From NCBI GenBank assembly GCA_030632525.1, contig DAOVUP010000013.1, positions 1 to 11,611 on the forward strand: a DNA stretch of 11,611 nucleotides. The letters run 5' to 3'. The first letter of the stretch is position 1; each line of letters opens with the position of its first letter. Source of the stretch: Desulfobacteraceae bacterium. GTDB taxonomy: Bacteria > Desulfobacterota > DSM-4660 > Desulfatiglandales > Desulfatiglandaceae. The notes below the pieces were generated by a model, which did no database searches, was not told the DNA's origin, and saw only the letters and a program-made list of their open reading frames with translations. Positions 1 through 6,856 of this stretch are shown here, one piece after another. The translations under genes were made by a program, and so were the position numbers.

Positions 1-723
1 AGCAGAGTGAGCAACAAAGAAGCTCTTGGGAGGATCTCCCCATGCCAGCTCCAGGGAAATTCCCTGATCCTGGGAGCTTTCCATGCTAAGCACCTTTTCC
101 AGCATCCGGGTGAGATCTTCACTCCCGGCCCACTCAGAAAGATGTTTCCCAAGGGGTGATTCTTCTTCTAACCCTAACATACGGGTCACTGCCGGGTTGT
201 TGAGAACAATATACCCATTCTGATCAGTCACTAAAACTCCATCGGCCATGTGGTTAATAATGGTGAGGGTCTTACTTTTCTCATTGGCAATATCCTGAAG
301 GCTTTTTGCTCTCTCTATACGGAGAAGTTCTGCCTCTCGCTCAAGATTTATTTTATCCATGGCTCTTCGTACAACAATACGCAACTGATCAGGGGTGAAG
401 GGTTTGGGAATAAAATCGTAAGCACCATTTCTCATTGCCTCCACTGCATTTTCAATAGTAGCGTATCCGGTAATTACGATTACCAGAAGGTCGGGTTGGA
501 TCTCCCGGACATTCTTTAAAACCTCCATTCCGCTTATACCCGGCATCATGAGATCCAGCATTAGAATCTGGAATTCATTGCCTTTAATCAATTCCAGTCC
601 ACGCTCTCCGCTCTCAGCAATTGTTGTTTTCCAACCCTCTTTTTTAAGAATGCGCTCTGCACCTTCACGGATGATCTTTTCGTCATCAACTACCAGAATA
701 TGCATTCCTTCAAGAATAGCCAT
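1..723 (-). CDS. Response regulator with receiver and PAS domains (partial, runs off left edge)
   Basis: This is the N-terminal 241 residues of a signalling protein that continues past base 1. Residues 1-120 form a CheY-like receiver. The acidic pocket is D13/D14, the probable phospho-acceptor is D57 (in MLDLMMPG), and the conserved T85 and K107 (in FIPKPF) are present. Residues about 120-152 are charged and look like a coiled-coil linker. A PAS sensor domain begins near residue 155 (IINHMADGVLVTDQNG) and is cut by the window edge. I chose the ATG at 723 because GAGG lies 7 nt upstream; an internal ATG at 705 is possible but has less support. Receiver-PAS proteins often continue into a histidine kinase or an output domain, and neither can be seen here. 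It lies 203 bp downstream of another receiver gene on the same strand, so it may or may not share the operon. Receiver identity is near certain; the overall role is unknown. Confidence 0.9.
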   Translation of the reverse strand, partial: MAILEGMHILVVDDEKIIREGAERILKKEGWKTTIAESGERGLELIKGNEFQILMLDLMMPGISGMEVLKNVREIQPDLLVIVITGYATIENAVEAMRNGAYDFIPKPFTPDQLRIVVRRAMDKINLEREAELLRIERAKSLQDIANEKSKTLTIINHMADGVLVTDQNGYIVLNNPAVTRMLGLEEESPLGKHLSEWAGSEDLTRMLEKVLSMESSQDQGISLELAWGDPPKSFFVAHSA

Positions 724-926
724 AAGAATTCCTCACCCGCTCCTTATAATCCTTCGAGCTCACAAAATTTACAGAGACGTTAAGCGTCACATGCCTCAAG
801 TCTGACTGCGTGTTTAACCCTATCCTCCTCCTCAACGCGTAACACGCAACTCGCAACAACATATTTAAGTCATCAATTCCTCAAGTCTACTACTGCAGCA
901 GAACTATTTTAAAACCATGCGTCAGC

Positions 927-1307
927 CTATTTCTCAAGTAACCTCTCAACCAGACGAACAAGCTCGCTTGGCTCTACCGGTTTATCAACATAATCATCAG
1001 CCTCTGTTTCCATCCCCATACGATGGGTATAAGTTGTTTTAGAAATCTGTGAAACTACAGCCGTCAAGAGCAATATGGGAATATCGCTACAATCCGGGTC
1101 CGCTTTCAATTCTTTGCACACCTCATAACCATCCTTATCCGGCATCATCACATCCAGAATAATAGCATCCGGCTTCTCCTTTTTTGCCTTTTCTAAACCC
1201 TCTTTTCCCCCATATGCTTCAATTACTTCATGATTCTTCTTTTTCAGTATCGTACCTACTGACTCCACTATATCTGGATCATCATCCACTATCAATATTC
1301 TTGCCAT
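927..1307 (-). CDS. Single-domain response regulator (CheY-like receiver)
   Basis: This 126-aa protein is a complete receiver domain with no output domain. The acidic residues D8-D10 follow the first strand (ILIVDDD), D52 in ILDVMMP is the probable phosphorylation site, and T82 and K109 (VDKP) complete the active site. Such proteins usually pass a phosphoryl group on or act by protein-protein contact and do not bind DNA. The stretch at residues 84-103, between T82 and the DDYVDKP motif, is longer than in a minimal CheY and carries an extra MGMETEA segment. A GGGGG-rich ribosome binding site sits just upstream of the ATG. The gene starts 38 bp after metF ends, so it is probably co-transcribed with the electron-transfer cluster. 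This suggests a regulatory link to that cluster, which is inference. No kinase is present in the window. Confidence 0.9.
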   Translation of the reverse strand: MARILIVDDDPDIVESVGTILKKKNHEVIEAYGGKEGLEKAKKEKPDAIILDVMMPDKDGYEVCKELKADPDCSDIPILLLTAVVSQISKTTYTHRMGMETEADDYVDKPVEPSELVRLVERLLEK

Positions 1308-1345
1308 TTGGTACCCCCTTTCTTTAATTGTTTCAGTTTATCTTT

Positions 1346-2272
1346 TCATTCAAATTGAGGCCGGGGAAGAAGACCTGCCTCCTTAGCAATCCTCGGAACC
1401 ATTTCCTCCCATTCGATGGCCATAACATGAACACCATGGACACCTTCTATTTCCTTTAGCTGCTGTATAGTTTCTACGGCTATCTTTATGCCTTCTTCCG
1501 ACCTTTTTTCCTTGTCAACCCCTTTTATACGGGCAATCAATTCATCAGGAACATCCATGCCTGGCACCATCTTTTTCATATAATTGGCCATACCCACAGA
1601 TTTCATGGGGGTCACACCTCCTAAAATATGCACTTTTTCATGGAGCCCCCGATCTCGAACCTGCTCCATCCATTTACTAAAACGATCCAGGTTAAAAATA
1701 CACTGCGTCTGAATAAACTGGACACCGGCAGCCACCTTTTTAGCTAATCGTACCACTCTGGATTCGAACGGGTCTGCAAAAGGATTGGCTGCTGCCCCTA
1801 TAAAAAATCTGGGAACCCCCTTCAATTCTTCCCCACCTAAAAACTTGCCTTCATCCCGCATCTGCTTCACCGTCTGTATCAAGTGAATGGAATCCATATC
1901 ATAGACATTCTTGGCGGTGGACTGATCTCCAAACTTCTGATGGTCTCCTGAAAGGCAGAGGATATTATTAATCCCCAGGGCTGCTGCTCCTAAAATATCG
2001 CTCTGGATGGCGATTCTATTCCTGTCGCGGGTTACCATCTGCAAAACAGGATTAATACCCATCTGCTTGAGAAGAACACAGGAGGAAAAGCTTGACATTC
2101 TGACCACAGAGGTCTGGTTATCGGTAACGTTTATCGCATCGACCGCTTCCTTTATCAGCTCACCCTTTTTCTTGATTACCTCCGGGTCTGCTCCACGCGG
2201 AGGACCACACTCAGAAGTGACAGCAAATTCACCCTTCTCCAATATTTTTTCCAGACGACTATCAGATGTCAT
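1346..2272 (-). CDS. metF: Methylenetetrahydrofolate reductase, MetF (flavin subunit)
   Basis: MetF interconverts 5,10-methylene-tetrahydrofolate and 5-methyl-tetrahydrofolate in a flavin-containing TIM barrel, a step of the methyl branch of the Wood-Ljungdahl pathway. The 308-aa length is normal for the family (about 290-310). Family motifs are in order: E21 in the N-terminal SECGPPRG segment (the position of the proposed catalytic Glu), INVTDN at 47-52, TRDRN at 81-85, LSGD at 107-110, GAAANPF at 159-165 and FIQTQ at 186-190. The ATG overlaps the stop of metV in an ATGA arrangement, which implies translational coupling and a MetV-MetF complex. MetF proteins of this type that are paired with MetV are thought to receive electrons through the partner's iron-sulfur clusters and not directly from NAD(P)H. 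The direction of the reaction here depends on the organism's metabolism, which the sequence does not fix. Confidence 0.93.
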   Translation of the reverse strand: MTSDSRLEKILEKGEFAVTSECGPPRGADPEVIKKKGELIKEAVDAINVTDNQTSVVRMSSFSSCVLLKQMGINPVLQMVTRDRNRIAIQSDILGAAALGINNILCLSGDHQKFGDQSTAKNVYDMDSIHLIQTVKQMRDEGKFLGGEELKGVPRFFIGAAANPFADPFESRVVRLAKKVAAGVQFIQTQCIFNLDRFSKWMEQVRDRGLHEKVHILGGVTPMKSVGMANYMKKMVPGMDVPDELIARIKGVDKEKRSEEGIKIAVETIQQLKEIEGVHGVHVMAIEWEEMVPRIAKEAGLLPRPQFE

Positions 2273-2937
2273 AGCTTCAAATCCTCTCTGACAATTTTTC
2301 GAGGTCCCCCATCACGACTGGTAGTCCAATCGTTTATAGGGATGATGACCTCCATTTGATCTAATTTCCCTAACTCTTTTAGCCTGTCATAAATCATTTG
2401 CCAGCCACAGTCTGTCTCCGGATTCACCTCACACTTTCCATCTGATGAACCTCCGCAGGGACCGTTTAAAAGACTCTTTGCACAACGGGTAATCGGGCAA
2501 ATACCACCTGTTAGGTGAAGCTTACAGTTTCCGCATGACTGGCACCGCTCTGTCCACACCCCCTGCTCCTGGGTAACTCCGATGAAATTGGTATTAATTC
2601 CCGGATAAATGGGGGTTTTTTTATAGGTTTCTGCCAGAAACTGAACACCTGCACCACAGGCGATGGAAAGAATGGCTTCATACTCGTCCACAAAGCTTCG
2701 AATCTCTTCCAGATACTCCGGGTCACATTGCCGCTCCAAGGACACTTCTTTGATTTCGATTTCTTTCCCTTCATTCTGTCGGGCCAGACGGAGGGCCGAT
2801 GCCAGAATCCCCACCTCCTTCTCCCCGCCAGCTGAACACACGGTCACACATCCCCGGCAGCCTGCCAGAATAATCTTTGAGTAATTCTCGATCATAAAAA
2901 GAATATCCTTAATTGGTTTCCCCTCACCTATAACCAT
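2269..2937 (-). CDS. metV: MetV-type iron-sulfur/zinc subunit of methylenetetrahydrofolate reductase
   Basis: This 222-aa cysteine-rich protein matches the MetV (MTHFR_C) family that partners MetF in acetogens and related anaerobes. Cysteines fall into an N-terminal group, C27, C30 and C34 (GCRGCVTVCSAGG), then C71 and C94 (ACGAG), and a C-terminal group at C132, C135, C138, C147, C152, C161, C169 and C177, which includes CQSCGNC and GPCGGSSDGKC. These are plausible metal and iron-sulfur ligands that carry electrons to MetF. The reading frame is open back to 3027, but I place the start at 2937 because a perfect AGGAGG lies 7 nt upstream of that ATG and the extra 30 residues (a short hydrophobic stretch) do not look like the family. 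The stop overlaps the metF start by 4 nt. About 200 bp of non-coding DNA separates it from mvhD upstream, so it may have its own promoter or be reached by read-through. Confidence 0.9.
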   Translation of the reverse strand: MVIGEGKPIKDILFMIENYSKIILAGCRGCVTVCSAGGEKEVGILASALRLARQNEGKEIEIKEVSLERQCDPEYLEEIRSFVDEYEAILSIACGAGVQFLAETYKKTPIYPGINTNFIGVTQEQGVWTERCQSCGNCKLHLTGGICPITRCAKSLLNGPCGGSSDGKCEVNPETDCGWQMIYDRLKELGKLDQMEVIIPINDWTTSRDGGPRKIVREDLKL

Positions 2938-2944
2938 CTTAATA

Positions 2945-2950
2945 CCTCCT
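2945..2950 (-). promoter_or_regulatory. Ribosome binding site of metV (decides the start)
   Basis: On the minus strand the sequence reads AGGAGG, followed by 7 nt and the ATG at 2937. It is a perfect Shine-Dalgarno match and supports the 222-aa form of MetV over the upstream start at 3027. Confidence 0.85.
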
Positions 2951-3035
2951 AACCCGAACAAGCCAGAAACGAAGAAGTTATAAAGTTGTTTTATAGCTTG
3001 TGCGATCGGTTTTGAAATCCGAAACAAACTGTAAG

Positions 3036-3057
3036 AAATTTGGGCATTCAGGAATTA
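3036..3057. repeat. Dispersed short intergenic repeat, copy in the mvhD-metV gap
   Basis: The segment beginning aatttgggcattcaggaatt resembles the tandem 16-bp unit found near 9703-9734 upstream of the HdrA-N::NuoE gene. The 16-bp cores (3042-3057 against 9719-9734) differ at two positions, and both copies are preceded by AATTT. The rest of the gap (2938-3138) is AT-rich with short C-rich runs, and I see no gene, clear promoter or rho-independent terminator in it. The function is unknown; it may simply be a degenerate genome-wide intergenic repeat. Confidence 0.4.
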
Positions 3058-3138
3058 GTTAGTTTGACATTTTTCATTTTGGTTTTGTCATTTTCCCCTG
3101 TTCCCTGACCCCTAAACCCTGTACATTGTATGCTACAT

Positions 3139-3573
3139 TTACTTCGACCCTTTTACCGTTGATTTCCTTTTAATAGGGCTCGGTCCAAGTTCTTTAATGC
3201 GCTCAGTCATCTCGTTGGCTACTTCCACAAAGCGCGGCCCCTGAGCTGCAGACATATTATACATTGCAAGCCTTTCTCCACCGATTCCCACCTCATCCAG
3301 GATTTTTTTGGCATATTCCACCCTTTTTCGTGCCCTTAAATTTCCCGTCAGATAATGGCAGTCACCTTCCATGCACCCGGCGACATACACACCATCAGCA
3401 CCGTTCTCGAAGGCTTTCAGCAAGTAGAGGACATCTATCTTACCGGTGCAGGGAAGCTTTATGATTTTGATGTTCGTTGGATATGAAAGTCTCATCGAAC
3501 CTGCCAGGTCCGCCGCCGAATACGCTCAGAACTGACAGCAAAAAGCCACAATCTCAGGCTGAAACTCACTCAT
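3139..3573 (-). CDS. mvhD: MvhD-type [2Fe-2S] subunit, selenocysteine-containing
   Basis: MvhD proteins carry a [2Fe-2S] cluster and link HdrA to an electron-donating or -accepting partner. This 144-aa protein is complete only if the in-frame TGA at codon 16 (3528-3526) is read as selenocysteine. The frame is otherwise open from the ATG at 3573, giving an N-terminus (MSEFQPEIVAFCCQF-Sec-AYSAADLAG) that matches the conserved start of the family, in which Cys or Sec occupies this position. Other cysteines are C12, C13, C42, C67 and C72 (GCMEGDC), candidate cluster ligands. Starting at the next ATG (3495) would remove the conserved N-terminal cysteine motif. GGAGG lies 4 nt before the ATG, which overlaps the stop of the upstream NuoG/HdrA gene (ATGA), so the two are translationally coupled. 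The position between hdrA and metVF matches the hdrCBA-mvhD-metVF order of Moorella. Selenocysteine machinery (selABCD) must be encoded elsewhere in the genome. Confidence 0.93.
3497..3528 (-). promoter_or_regulatory. Selenocysteine UGA and candidate bacterial SECIS hairpin of mvhD
   Basis: The UGA occupies 3528-3526. A short hairpin follows at 3511-3497 on the minus strand: GGACCT, loop GGC, AGGTTC, with six pairs including one G-U. The G-bearing loop starts 21 nt after the UGA, within the distance range usual for bacterial SECIS elements, which lie in the coding region just downstream of the codon. The stem was paired by eye, so the exact fold is uncertain. The UGA itself is clear. Confidence 0.6.
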
Positions 3574-6500
3574 ACGGCCTCCACTTTGAAGAGAGCGATA
3601 GATTTTGCAATAATCTGTTTGTCCTCACAGTGCTGGAGCTGAATCGCCTTGCCAGGACATTCAGCCGCGCAGCTTCCACACCCCTGACACTTGGCCGCAT
3701 CAATCTGGGCTACGCCCTCCTCATTAATAAAGGGTACATCATAAGGGCAAACCCTGACACAGGTCAGACAAACTGCGCATTTCTCTCCATCCACCCGTGC
3801 CACCATTCCTCCTACACTCACGGTATCATGCGCCAAGAGGGTACAGGCTCTTGATACTGCAGCGGCGGCCTGGGAAAGACTCTCATCCAAAGGCTTGGGT
3901 GAATGAGCCAGTCCACACAAATAGATTCCTTCTGTGGCAAGATCCACCGGCCTCAATTTCATATGGGCCTCCAGGAAGAACCCTTCCTGCGTGCGCTGCA
4001 GTTTCATCAACGTGGCAAGCTCTTCGTTTTCCCTGGGGACAATGGCACTGCTTAAAACCAACAGCTGGGGGTTTAATACAACCCTTTCTCCAAGTGCGGG
4101 ATCATCAACCTCAACCTGTAATGCCCCTTTTTCAATTTTTACCTGCGGTTTTTCTTCCAGATCATAGCGGATAAATATTATCCCTGCCTTGCGGGCTTTG
4201 GTATAATAATCTTCCAAAAGTCCATACGTGCGAATGTCTCGATACAAAATGAACACCCTCGACTGGGGATTCTTCTCTTTTATCTTAAGGGCATTTTTAA
4301 TGGCTGCACTGCAGCAAAGCCTGCTGCAATAGGGTCTCTCCGGAATCCTGGAGCCGACACACTGAATCATGACCACTTCATTTACATGTCCCAGGTTAAT
4401 CTCATCCCGAACAATCTTACCCTCCAATTCCTGCTGGGTCATCACCCGTTTATCCTGACCATAAAGATATTCTTCCGGCTTATATTCCTCTCCACCGGTG
4501 GCGATGATGGTTACCCCATGTTCAATCTGACGATAGGCCATACCGGGGCCCGCCATGATGCCGGTCTTGAAATTTCCTTTGAACCCGGTGAAATCAACGA
4601 TCACCCCGTCTGTTATCACCAAAATTAATGGGTGATTTTTAACACGCTCAATCAGGGATTGCATATAAGTCTGAATACCATCGTCCCGGAGGGTATAGTG
4701 AAGGTGACGCAAGTTCCCTCCCAGCTCTTTTTCCTTTTCTACCAGTGCAACCTCAAACCCCTGATCCGCAAGGCCCAGTGCAGCAGCCATTCCGGAGGCT
4801 CCTCCTCCAACCACCAGAGCTCTTTTGGTTACACTCAACTCTTGCTCCTGAAGGGGTTCCACATAGCTGGCTGCAGCTATTGCCATGCGCACCAAATCCT
4901 TTGCCTTTTTTGTAGCCTCTTCCTTCTTATCCATATGAACCCAGGAACACTGGTCGCGAATATTTGCCATCTCAAAGAGGTATTTATTTAGCCCTGCCTC
5001 CCGTATGGTTTTCTGGAAGAGGGGCTCATGGGTACGGGGCGTGCAGGAGGCAACCACCACCCGATTAAGGTTATTCTCTTTTATTACCTCTTTAATCTTG
5101 GTCTGGGTATCCTGAGAACAGGTATAAAGGTTTTCATCCACATAGGCCACATGAGGCAAGCTCTTGGCATACTCTTTCACCGCAGGCACATCAACCACTC
5201 CACCGATATTGATTCCGCAGTGGCAAACAAAAACTCCAATCCTGGGTTCTTCACCGCTTATATCCCTCTCGGGGGAAAATTCTTCTTCACATATCAACGT
5301 TCCCCTTGCTTCAGAAATAAGCTCTGAGGCAAATGCCGCCGATCCACTGGCCTGCGATACGGTCTCCGGAATATCCTTGGGTGCCTCAAAAGACCCACAC
5401 ACAAAAACTCCCGGCCGCGAAGTTTTTACAGGGTTTAATGAATCCGTCTGACAGAAACCGTAGGAATCCGTTTCGATACCCAGTTTTTCAGCCAGTTCGC
5501 GGGAAGACGTGGACGGGGTCATCCCCAGTGAGAGCACCACCAGATCAAATTCTTCTTCCACCACCTTCCCTTCTTTATCAATGAAGGCAATAATCAAATT
5601 CTTCGATTTCGGTTTCTCCACGATCTTTGAAATCTGACATTGAATATAACGAACACCATAATCATCCCGGGCTCTTTCATAATACTGATCAAAGCCTTTT
5701 CCGTGTGCCCGGATATCCATATAGAAGATTGTTGGTTTGATATCAGGACTGTGTTCTTTGGCAATGATGGCCTCCTTGGTGGCATACATGCAGCAGACGG
5801 AAGAGCAGTACCCTTTATCGCAAGAGTTATCCCGGGATCCCACACACTGAATCCAGGCGACCTTCTCCGGCCCCGATTGATCGGAAGGGCGCTGGATGTG
5901 TCCCTGATAGGGGCCGGATGCGGAAAGAATCCTCTCAAACTCCATGCTGGTTACCACATTGGGGTAACGATTGTATCCATACTCGTCCTTTAACGAGGGA
6001 TTCGTGAGTTCAAAACCAGGGGCGAGGATAACAGACCCCACATCAAGCTCGCGCACCTCATCTTCCTGGTCATATTTAATGGCCTTAGGTCCACAAAAGC
6101 TCTCACACGCCCCACATGCATCATTTAAGAAGTGCATACATGTTTGCCGATCGATAACCGGCACTTTGGGAACGGCCTGAGGAAATGTCAGATAGATAGA
6201 AGGCCTTGTGGCCAATCGCTCATCGAAATCGGCTTTTATTGGCCTCGGTATATTTTTGGTGATTTCATCAAGATTAATAGCCCCTGTAGGGCAGACCACC
6301 TCACATGCCCCACAGGTAACACACACGCTCGAGTATTCATCAAATGGTGGGGATACCTTTCGGCTGGAGCCACGGTTGACAAAGTTGATTGCACCGACAT
6401 GCATCAGTTCCTGACATACACGTACGCAGAGTCCACATAAGATGCATTTTTCTTCCTCCGGTTTAAATCGCTCATACCTTGCCCGATCGATTCCAATCTC

Positions 6501-6821
6501 TTCGGCCAACTCCTGTAACTTTGGTACATCCGGACAGCGCAAGAGGAGTAGTTCGATAACCAGTTTTCTTGCTTCAATGACCCGCTTTGAATCCGTCCTT
6601 ACCTCAAGTCCTTCCTCCGCCACATAGGCACAGGATGCGGACAGTCCCCTTCTCGCACCGCCTACGATCTCAACCACACAAAGCCTGCAGGCACCCTGAG
6701 GGGTAAGTGCCTCAAAATAGCAAAGGGTTGGTATCTTAATACCCAGCTTTTCTGCCGCCTTAAGGACTGTGGTGCCCTCTTCTACCTCAACCTTTCTACC
6801 ATCAATTGTTAGATTAACCAT
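3570..6821 (-). CDS. hdrA: NuoG-like ferredoxin head fused to a split HdrA remainder and a second complete HdrA
   Basis: This 1083-aa multidomain electron-transfer protein has four parts. (1) Residues 1-75 are a plant-type [2Fe-2S] domain with ligands C34, C45, C48 and C64. (2) Residues 120-185 carry two [4Fe-4S] motifs (C126/C129/C132/C136 and C167/C170/C173/C177), as in NuoG and NAD-linked hydrogenase or formate dehydrogenase heads. The intervening His-Cys cluster is not recognisable; only C96 remains. (3) Residues about 194-505 are HdrA lacking its N-terminal Rossmann part: the text resumes at FDERLATRPSIYLTFPQAVP, then CMHFLNDACGACESFC, then QCVGSR and YCSSVCC. (4) Residues about 526-1083 form a full HdrA: CHCGINIGG, YTCSQDTQ, FAD motif GGGASG (672-677), a second QCVGSR and YCSRLCC, and two C-terminal ferredoxin motifs (C1015-C1025, C1045-C1055). 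The missing HdrA front is encoded two genes upstream in the NuoE fusion. It begins 35 bp after nuoF and overlaps mvhD by 4 nt. It probably binds FAD and distributes electrons between NADH, ferredoxin and the Hdr/Met partners. Confidence 0.9.
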   Translation of the reverse strand: MVNLTIDGRKVEVEEGTTVLKAAEKLGIKIPTLCYFEALTPQGACRLCVVEIVGGARRGLSASCAYVAEEGLEVRTDSKRVIEARKLVIELLLLRCPDVPKLQELAEEIGIDRARYERFKPEEEKCILCGLCVRVCQELMHVGAINFVNRGSSRKVSPPFDEYSSVCVTCGACEVVCPTGAINLDEITKNIPRPIKADFDERLATRPSIYLTFPQAVPKVPVIDRQTCMHFLNDACGACESFCGPKAIKYDQEDEVRELDVGSVILAPGFELTNPSLKDEYGYNRYPNVVTSMEFERILSASGPYQGHIQRPSDQSGPEKVAWIQCVGSRDNSCDKGYCSSVCCMYATKEAIIAKEHSPDIKPTIFYMDIRAHGKGFDQYYERARDDYGVRYIQCQISKIVEKPKSKNLIIAFIDKEGKVVEEEFDLVVLSLGMTPSTSSRELAEKLGIETDSYGFCQTDSLNPVKTSRPGVFVCGSFEAPKDIPETVSQASGSAAFASELISEARGTLICEEEFSPERDISGEEPRIGVFVCHCGINIGGVVDVPAVKEYAKSLPHVAYVDENLYTCSQDTQTKIKEVIKENNLNRVVVASCTPRTHEPLFQKTIREAGLNKYLFEMANIRDQCSWVHMDKKEEATKKAKDLVRMAIAAASYVEPLQEQELSVTKRALVVGGGASGMAAALGLADQGFEVALVEKEKELGGNLRHLHYTLRDDGIQTYMQSLIERVKNHPLILVITDGVIVDFTGFKGNFKTGIMAGPGMAYRQIEHGVTIIATGGEEYKPEEYLYGQDKRVMTQQELEGKIVRDEINLGHVNEVVMIQCVGSRIPERPYCSRLCCSAAIKNALKIKEKNPQSRVFILYRDIRTYGLLEDYYTKARKAGIIFIRYDLEEKPQVKIEKGALQVEVDDPALGERVVLNPQLLVLSSAIVPRENEELATLMKLQRTQEGFFLEAHMKLRPVDLATEGIYLCGLAHSPKPLDESLSQAAAAVSRACTLLAHDTVSVGGMVARVDGEKCAVCLTCVRVCPYDVPFINEEGVAQIDAAKCQGCGSCAAECPGKAIQLQHCEDKQIIAKSIALFKVEAV

Positions 6822-6856
6822 TCGCCTTACGCTCCCTCTTCACTACCTGAAACCAT

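Noticed and set aside
250..519. Plus-strand open frames throughout the window (for example here and at 3797-4174, 6935-7372, 7721-8161)
   Set aside because: All lie antisense to strongly conserved minus-strand genes and show no family features or translation signals.
710..862. A 50-residue minus-strand frame between the two receiver genes
   Set aside because: It is arginine- and serine-rich, has no clear ribosome binding site, overlaps the next gene out of frame and covers repeat-like DNA.
2938..3027. A 30-residue N-terminal extension of MetV with a hydrophobic stretch that could be mistaken for a signal or anchor
   Set aside because: A perfect AGGAGG at 2945-2950 points to the ATG at 2937, and the extension does not resemble the family.
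3139..3495. A 118-residue version of MvhD starting at the internal ATG 3495
   Set aside because: It drops the conserved N-terminal cysteine/selenocysteine motif; reading the TGA as Sec gives the full protein with a good ribosome binding site and coupling to the upstream gene.
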